A DNA stretch of 64,000 bases from Siphonodentalium dalli. Its lineage: Eukaryota; Mollusca; Scaphopoda; Gadilida; Siphonodentaliidae. Below are positions 51,501 through 60,500 of the stretch, piece by piece. The stretch spans positions 5,263,512 to 5,327,511 of the forward strand of contig CP136064.1 of assembly GCA_032622095.1 (NCBI GenBank), given 5' to 3'. The notes under the pieces are model-generated. The model made no database searches, was not told the DNA's origin, and was given only the letters and a program-made list of their open reading frames with translations. Each line of letters begins with the position of its first letter. Positions within the stretch are counted from its first letter, which is position 1. Made by a program: the position numbers and the translations under genes.

Positions 51501-54500
51501 AGATTAGTGGGTGTCTTGGGTTTTTATTGGAGATTAGTGGGTGTCTTGTATTTTTATGGAGATTAGTGGGTGTCTTGGGTTTTTTATTGGAGATTAGTGG
51601 GTGTCTCTGGTTTTTTATTGGAGATTAGTGGGTGTCTTGTATTTTTTATTGGAGATTAGTGGGTGTCTTGGGTTTTTTATTGGAGATTAGTGGGTGTCTT
51701 GTATTTTTTATTGGAGATTAGTGGGTGTCTTGGGTTTTTATGGAGATTAGTGGGTGTCTTGTATTTTTTATTGGAGATTAGTGGGTGTCTTGGGTTTTTT
51801 ATTGAAGATTAGTGGGTGTCTCTGGTTTTTTATTGGAGATTAGTGGGTGTCTTGTATTTTTTATTGGAGATTAGTGGGTGTCTTGGGTTTTTTATTGGAG
51901 ATTAGTGGGTGTCTTGGGTTTTTTATGGAGATTAGTGGGTGTCTTGGGTTTTTTATTGGAGATTAGTGGGTGTCTCTGGTTTTTTATTGGAGTTTAGTGG
52001 GTGTCTTGGGTTTTTTATTGGAGATTAGTGGGTGTCTTGGGTTTTTATGGAGATTAGTGGGTGTCTTGGGTTTTTATTGGAGATTAGTGGGTGTCTCTGG
52101 TTTTTTTTTGGAGATTAGTGGGTGTCTTGGGTTTTTATGGAGATTAGTGGGTGTCTTGGGTTTTTATTGGAGATTAGTGGGTGTCTCTGGTTTTTTATTG
52201 GAGATTAGTGGGTGTCTTGGGTTTTTTATTGGAGATTAGTGGGTGTCTTGGTTGGAGATTAGTGGGTGTCTTGTATTTTTATGGAGATTAGTTGGTGTCT
52301 TGGGTTTTTTATGGAGATTAGTGGGTGTCTTGGGTTTTTTATTGGAGATTAGTGGGTGTCTTGGGTTTTTTATGGAGATTAGTGGGTGTCTTGGGTTTTT
52401 ATTGGAGATTAGTGGGTGTCTTGTATTTTTTATTGGAGATTAGTGGGTGTCTTGTATTTTTATGGAGATTAGTGGGTGTCTTGTATTTTTATGGAGATTA
52501 GTGGGTGTCTTGTATTTTTATGGAGATTAGTGGGTGTCTTGGGTTTTTTATGGAGATTAGTGGGTGTCTTGTATTTTTTATTGGAGATTAGTGGGTGTCT
52601 TGTATTTTTATGGAGATTAGTGGGTGTCTTGGGTTTTTATGGAGATTAGTGGGTGTCTTGTATTTTTTATTGGAGATTAGTGGGTGTCTTGTATTTTTTA
52701 TTGGAGATTAGTGGGTGTCTTGGGTTTTTTATGGAGATTAGTGGGTGTCTTGGGTTTTTTATTGGAGATTAGTGGGTGTCTTGGGTTTTTTATGGAGATT
52801 AGTGGGTGTCTTGTATTTTTTATTGGAGATTAGTGGGTGTCTCTGGTTTTTTATTGGAGATTAGTGGGTGTCTTGGGTTTTTTATTGGAGATTAGTGGGT
52901 GTCTTGGTTGGAGATTAGTGGGTGTCTTGTATTTTTATGGAGATTAGTGGGTGTCTTGGGTTTTTTATGGAGATTAGTGGGTGTCTTGGGTTTTTTATTG
53001 GAGATTAGTGGGTGTCTCTGGTTTTTTATTGGAGATTAGTGGGTGTCTTGGGTTTTTTATTGGAGATTAGTGGGTGTCTCTGGTTTTGTATTGGAGATTA
53101 GTGGGTGTCTTGGGTTTTTATGGAGATTAGTGGGTGTCTTGGGTTTTTATTGGAGATTAGTGGGTGTCTTGTATTTTTTATTGGAGATTAGTGGGTGTCT
53201 CTGGTTTTTTATTGGAGATTAGTGGGTGTCTCTGGTTTTTTATTGGAGATTAGTGGGTGTCTTGGTTGGAGATTAGTGGGTGTCTTGTATTTTTATGGAG
53301 ATTAGTGGGTGTCTTGTATTTTTTATTGGAGATTAGTGGGTGTCTTGTATTTTTATGGAGATTAGTGGGTGTCTTGGGTTTTTTATGGAGATTAGTGGGT
53401 GTCTTGGGTTTTTATTGGAGATTAGTGGGTGTCTTGTATTTTTTATTGGAGATTAGTGGGTGTCTTGTATTTTTATGGAGATTAGTGGGTGTCTTGTATT
53501 TTTATGGAGATTAGTGGGTGTCTTGTATTTTTATGGAGATTAGTGGGTGTCTTGGGTTTTTTATGGAGATTAGTGGGTGTCTTGTATTTTTTATTGGAGA
53601 TTAGTGGGTGTCTTGTATTTTTATGGAGATTAGTGGGTGTCTTGGGTTTTTATGGAGATTAGTGGGTGTCTTGGGTTTTTTATGGAGATTAGTGGGTGTC
53701 TTGTATTTTTATGGAGATTAGTGGGTGTCTTGGGTTTTTTATGGAGATTAGTGGGTGTCTTGTATTTTTATGGAGATTAGTGGGTGTCTTGTATTTTTAT
53801 TGGAGATTAGTGGGTGTCTTGTATTTTTATGGAGATTAGTGGGTGTCTTGTATTTTTATGGAGATTAGTGGGTGTCTTGTATTTTTATTGGAGATTAGTG
53901 GGTGTCTTGTATTTTTTATTGGAGATTAGTGGGTGTCTTGTATTTTTATGGAGATTAGTGGGTGTCTTGGGTTTTTATTGGAGATTAGTGGGTGTCTTGG
54001 GTTTTTTATGGAGATTAGTGGGTGTCTTGGGTTTTTTATGGAGATTAGTGGGTGTCTTGGGTTTTTTATGGAGATTAGTGGGTGTCTTGGGTTTTTATTG
54101 GAGATTAGTGGGTGTCTTGGGTTTTTTATTGGAGATTAGTGGGTGTCTTGGGTTTTTTATTGGAGATTAGTGGGTGTCTTGGGTTTTTATGGAGATTAGT
54201 GGGTGTCTCTGGTTTTTTATTGGAGATTAGTGGGTGTCTTGGGTTTTTTATGGAGATTAGTGGGTGTCTTGGGTTTTTTATTGGAGATTAGTGGGTGTCT
54301 TGGGTTTTTTATTGGAGATTAGTGGGTGTCTTGGGTTTTTTATTGGAGATTAGTGGGTGTCTCTGGTTTTTTATTGGAGATTAGTGGGTGTCTTGGGTTT
54401 TTATGGAGATTAGTGGGTGTCTTGGGTTTTTTATTGGAGATTAGTGGGTGTCTTGGGTTTTTATTGGAGATTAGTGGGTGTCTTGTATTTTTTATTGGAG

Positions 54501-57500
54501 ATTAGTGGGTGTCTTGTATTTTTATTGGAGATTAGTGGGTGTCTTGTATTTTTATGGAGATTAGTGGGTGTCTCTGGTTTTTTATTGGAGATTAGTGGGT
54601 GTCCTGGGTTTGATATTGGAGATTAGTGGGTGTCTTGGGTTTTTTATGGAGATTAGTGGGTGTCTTGGGTTTTTTATTGGAGATTAGTGGGTGTCTTGGG
54701 TTTTTTATTGGGGATTAGTGGGTGTCCTGGGTTTGATATTGGAGATTAGTGGGTGTCTTGGGTTTTTTATGGAGATTAGTGGGTGTCTTGGGTTTTTTAT
54801 TGGAGATTAGTGGGTGTCATGTATTTTTATGGAGATTAGTGGGTGTCTTGGGTTTTTATTGGAGATTAGTGGGTGTCTTGTATTTGTATGGAGATTAGTG
54901 GGTGTCTTGGGTTTTTTTATTGGAGATTAGTGGGTGTCTTGGGTTTTTTATTGGAGATTAGTGGGTGTCTCTGGTTTTTTATTGGAGATTAGTGGGTGTC
55001 TTGGGTTTTTTATTGGAGATTAGTGGGTGTCTTGGGTTTTTTATTGGAGATTAGTGGGTGTCTTGTATTTTTTATTGGAGATTAGTGGGTGTCTTGTATT
55101 TTTTATTGGAGATTAGTGGGTGTCTTGGGTTTTTATTGGAGATTAGTGGGTGTCTTGTATTTTTATGGAGATTAGTGGGTGTCTTGGGTTTTTATGGAGA
55201 TTAGTGGGTGTCTTGGGTTTTTTATTGGAGATTAGTGGGTGTCTTGGGTTTTTTATTGGAGATTAGTGGGTGTCTTGGGTTTTTATGGAGATTAGTGGGT
55301 GTCTTGGGTTTTTTATTGGAGATTAGTGGGTGTCTTGGGTTTTTTATTGGAGATTAGTGGGTGTCTTGTATTTTTTATTGGAGATTAGTGGGTGTCTTGG
55401 GTTTTTTATTGGAGATTAGTGGGTGTCTTGTATTTTTTATTGGAGATTAGTGGGTGTCTTGTATTTTTTATTGGAGATTAGTGGGTGTCTTGGGTTTTTA
55501 TTGGAGATTAGTGGGTGTCTTGTATTTTTTATTGGAGATTAGTGGGTGTCTTGTATTTTTTATTGGAGATTAGTGGGTGTCTTGGGTTTTTTATTGGAGA
55601 TTAGTGGGTGTCTTGGGTTTTTTATTGGAGATTAGTGGGTGTCTTGTATTTTTTATTGGAGATTAGTGGGTGTCTTGTATTTTTTATTGGAGATTAGTGG
55701 GTGTCTTGTATTTTTTATTGGAGATTAGTGGGTGTCTTGGGTTTTTTATTGGAGATTAGTGGGTGTCTTGGGTTTTTTATTGGAGATTAGTGGGTGTCTT
55801 GTATTTTTTATTGGAGATTAGTGGGTGTCTTGGGTTTTTTATTGGAGATTAGTGGGTGTCTTGGGTTTTTTATTGGAGATTAGTGGGTGTCTTGGGTTTT
55901 TTATTGGAGATTAGTGGGTGTCTTGTATTTTTTATTGGAGATTAGTGGGTGTCTTGGGTTTTTATGGAGATTAGTGGGTGTCTTGGGTTTTTATGGAGAT
56001 TAGTGGGTGTCTTGGGTTTTTTATTGGAGATTAGTGGGTGTCTTGGGTTTTTTATTGGAGATTAGTGGGTGTCTTGTATTTTTATTGGAGATTAGTGGGT
56101 GTCTTGTATTTTTTATTGGAGATTAGTGGGTGTCTTGTATTTTTTATTGGAGATTAGTGGGTGTCTTGGGTTTTTTATTGGAGATTAGTGGGTGTCTTGT
56201 ATTTTTATGGAGATTAGTGGGTGTCTTGGGTTTTTATGGAGATTAGTGGGTGTCTTGTATTTTTTATTGGAGATTAGTGGGTGTCTTGGGTTTTTTATTG
56301 GAGATTAGTGGGTGTCTCTGGTTTTTTATTGGAGATTAGTGGGTGTCTTGTATTTTTTATTGGAGATTAGTGGGTGTCTTGTATTTTTTATTGGAGATTA
56401 GTGGGTGTCTTGGGTTTTTTATTGGAGATTAGTGGGTGTCTCTGGTTTTTTATTGGAGATTAGTGGGTGTCTTGTATTTTTATTGGAGATTAGTGGGTGT
56501 CTTGGGTTTTTTATGGAGATTAGTGGGTGTCTTGGGTTTTTATTGGAGATTAGTGGGTGTCTTGTATTTTTATGGAGATTAGTGGGTGTCTTGGGTTTGA
56601 AATGCATGTAAATTCGCTACCTCGAGAAATGACAATACCCTGAGCAATTGATGCAAATTTAAAATTCTCAGTTGTTTAAAAAAATCTCATCAGAATATAT
56701 CTTGAGAAAGCTTTCACATTTGCTTTACTTACTTTGTCGATCACAATAGAATTTTTTTTTATAAAGTGTGAATAACTTCATAGATTTTTTTATCATCATC
56801 AATTTTCAATTTTGTTTGTTGACACTCCATGTGCATATTATCCCTTTTGCACATAAATATTTGTTAAATTGTCAGATTTTTTTAACATTTGAGTCTTACA
56901 TTTTATAGCATAGAAACCATATAAATAACAGGTCGCTGACCAAAATGTCCCCCGACAAAGGTGGCAGGTTTGAATGATTTATTGGTTTTAGATCCCTATA
57001 GTACAAACTGTAGGAGGAATTGATTACACCAATATAATACAAAGTGCGTATTCAATTAAATATGTTGCACATCTTCAATCTGTCGAGAAAGGGTCAATAA
57101 CTCGAAAATCTATGTGGAAAACATGGCAATAACTCCAGGGGCATATATGCTGGGGTGGGTGGGTGGTCGATGGGACCAAAAAAAATAAATTTCTGCAACT
57201 CAAAAAAACATTTCCTGCAAGTTTTTTGACTGTTTTTTGCAATGAGTTTGGCTTAAAACACCTTAGAATAAGAGAAATAATGTAATTCTAACTGCTAAAC
57301 TGACTGCAGGCAGTTATCGTGTTGTATTTTGTTGCAAATTTTGAAATCCAAGATGGCCACTGGCAGCCATGTTTTTTTGGCCGAATGACCCCAAAATGAC
57401 TCGTTCCTATTTACATGTCAATGTTAACATCCATGACAAATAGTATGCACAGAAATTTATATACAGCAAATCTCTGTGTTAGTGTTAAAAGGGGGGGTGG

Positions 57501-60500
57501 GTGTCCAAAAATGGTCGGAAAAAACTGCCGAAAACATTTTGGACGCGGGGGCGGGTGGGTCCCAAAAAGGGTCGAAAGGTAAAAAAATATTTGATACCCA
57601 ACACCCCCACCCCCCCATAACTCTGCCAAAATGAGTCTGACTGAACTCAAAATATCAGTTGCACAGGTTCCCATGCTGGGTGACATCTATGCCAAGTGTA
57701 AAAGAAATTGACTGGAAAATGACAGAACACAGTCTTTGACAAAAGATGCGTCCCAGGATGTATGATTCTATGTCGAAAAAGGGCAATAACTCCGCCAAAA
57801 TGACTCCAACTGAACTCAAAATCGCATGTGCGCAGTTTCGCATGCTGGTTGACATTCGTGCAAAGTTTAAAAATAATTGACTGGAAAATGAAGGAATACA
57901 GGCTCAGACAAAATATGCGTCCCAGGATGTACGATTCTATGTCGAAAAATGGCAATAACTCTGCCAAAATGAGTCCGGATGAACTCAAAATCACAGGTTC
58001 CCATGCTGGTTGATATATGTGCCAAGTTTAAAAATATTTACCCGAAAATTACAGAATACAGGATCAGACAAAATGCTGGACGTATGCACACACGGATGTG
58101 GGTCATTACTATAGTCGTCCAACGGAAAGTCGTGGACAATAATAGGGATGATGTATAATGTTGTCCTTAAATTTTTGCCTTCTGAAAATTTCAGTGTTGC
58201 TCTGTGGATAATTTATTCTTGTAGAGACTATATGGTAATAGGATAAAGTGTCGGTTATCTTTGAAGATTACGATAATAACCTTTGGATCAACATGGAAAT
58301 ATTCAACTTTTTATTTAAAAATTTCAATGTTGCTCTATTGTCTATCTTCTGTAGAATATGCCTGTATACCCCTCAGCACATTTTCAAAACCTGTGTACCA
58401 TTCAGCACATTTTCAAAACCTGTGTACCCTTCATCACATTTTCAAAACCTGTGTAGCCTTCAGCACATTTTCAAAATCTGTGTACCCTAATTCAGCACAT
58501 TTTCAGAACCTGTGTACCCTTCAGCACATTTTCAAAACTCAAATGTACCTTTCAGCACATTTTCAAAACCTGTGTACCCATCAGCACTTTTTCAAAACCT
58601 GTGTACCCTTCAGCACATTTTCAAAACCTATGTACCCTTCAGCACATTTTCAAAACCTATGTACCTTTCAGCACAGCACATTTTCAAAACCTGTGTACCT
58701 TTTAGCACATTTTCAAAACCTGTGTAGCCTTCAGCACATTTTTTTGGTGAGAGTGACCCCTTCAGCACATTTTCAAAACCTGTGTACCTTTCAGCACATT
58801 TTCAAAACCTGTGTACCCTTCAGCACATTTTCAAAACCTGTGTAGCCAGTACGTTTTTTGGTGAGAGTGACCCCTTCAGCATTACGCTGAGCCTTTCATG
58901 TAGATTATATGGTAATGAGTGCCTTTTTTCTTGTAGATTATACGGTAATGGGATGAAGTGTCTGAAGGAGGCGGGAGTCGACACATGTCCACCGTTACAT
59001 GACATGTACGTCGACCTCATCAGCACGCACCATGAGCATTTAAACCGTCTGTCTAAAATATGTCCTCAAAAACTCAGTCCAAGAGATCAAAAAATCATCA
59101 ACGATCAAAAGGGTGAGTATGAAATTATTATATCAAACGAATTTAAAGTACATTTCAGTTCCCATAATGTTCAGTCAATTGAGGAAATAGCATCTCAGGA
59201 CACCGGTCCCATATGGAAGGAAGCAGTCTGAATTTTTATTATATGGGGTATGGATGTACAGTAATGCTCTAAAATAATCGACCCCTTAACCACAGCAGAA
59301 TTATGGGTAACTTTTCAGGATTTAGTCGGAAATATGGGTTGTTGCCATTCATCGGAAAGCTCTGGGGGAGAGCTTTCCAATGAATGGCAACAAGCCATAT
59401 TTCCGACTAATTCCTGAAAAGTTACCCATAATTCTGCTGTGGTTAAGAAGTCGATTACTTAGAGCATTACTGTATATATCAATCTGATAGATGTAGTTTT
59501 CATCTACCTTTTTCAGAATGAGGAATGATATAATAAAAATCATTTTAGTGTATTTCCAAAATTGATAGACATATGTCTATCCATAGAAACTAAATTTAAA
59601 AGGCTAGGGAATCATATAAAAGACACAATGTTTGTTGCAACATGGCTAAAACATATTCCATTGTTCTGTCATGATTAGAGACAATTTAAAGGTACATTGA
59701 AAAATAATGCTGACCACTGTAAACTCTTGTATAAAATTTTCCAAAACGTGTTATATATCAACATTTTGTTCAATGCAATTTGGTATATCGAGAGTATGTG
59801 GGTTGGCTCGTGGAATATTTGCTAGGCTGCCAAATATTCCAGGTGGTGAAAAATAACAGATTTCAAAAATAGCTATCTGATAAATCTGAGCTTTGATAGG
59901 TGGGTTCCTCGACTCAAATCAAATATTTTTTACCCCCGAAGCCAAAGAAATGGTAATTTAGGAGCGAAACAAGAGTTATTTCTTATAATTTAATCTGTCA
60001 TTTAACAAGAGAACCACTATAATCAGAAGGTATAAGTATAAAAAAAAGCGTAAAACTTTGAGATTTGCCGTCGAAGACACACACCAAAGTTGAAATTGAT
60101 ATGAAAGCTGTCAATCAAACATCTAATTATCAGCGATCAAGTGGTGTCATGAATTTGTTGCTTTTGATTGGCTAGTGAACAGTGTACATGCATTGATCAA
60201 CTGATCACTCCACTGTCACAGCAGGTGTTCCAGAAATATTTAACATGTACTGTGACACGAGTTGTTAGTTTCTGAAACTACATTTCTTTGCAAATGTTAG
60301 CTCAATCGAGTTTTGTTGATTTTTCTAGATACTTATGCACCTAAGTACTGATGGTTAATTAGCAGTAAAAGCATCGAATTTTCCATGTACATTTTAGGCA
60401 CGCAGTACATAGGCACGGTCATATGGCATGATGCTGCTATGAGTACTGTCATTTCAATAGCAGAAGTAATCATGAAATTTAGGTTATCGAGAAATAACTT

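Noticed and set aside
44566-56599. CRISPR array or centromeric satellite
   Set aside because: There are no unique spacers and the setting is eukaryotic. The array is bounded within an intron of a gene whose exon phases agree across it, so a local minisatellite is the simpler reading.
44728-56611. Many open frames of MEISGCL/WRLVGVL words
   Set aside because: They result from a stop-poor 31-bp minisatellite read in different frames; one-base unit variants switch the frame repeatedly.
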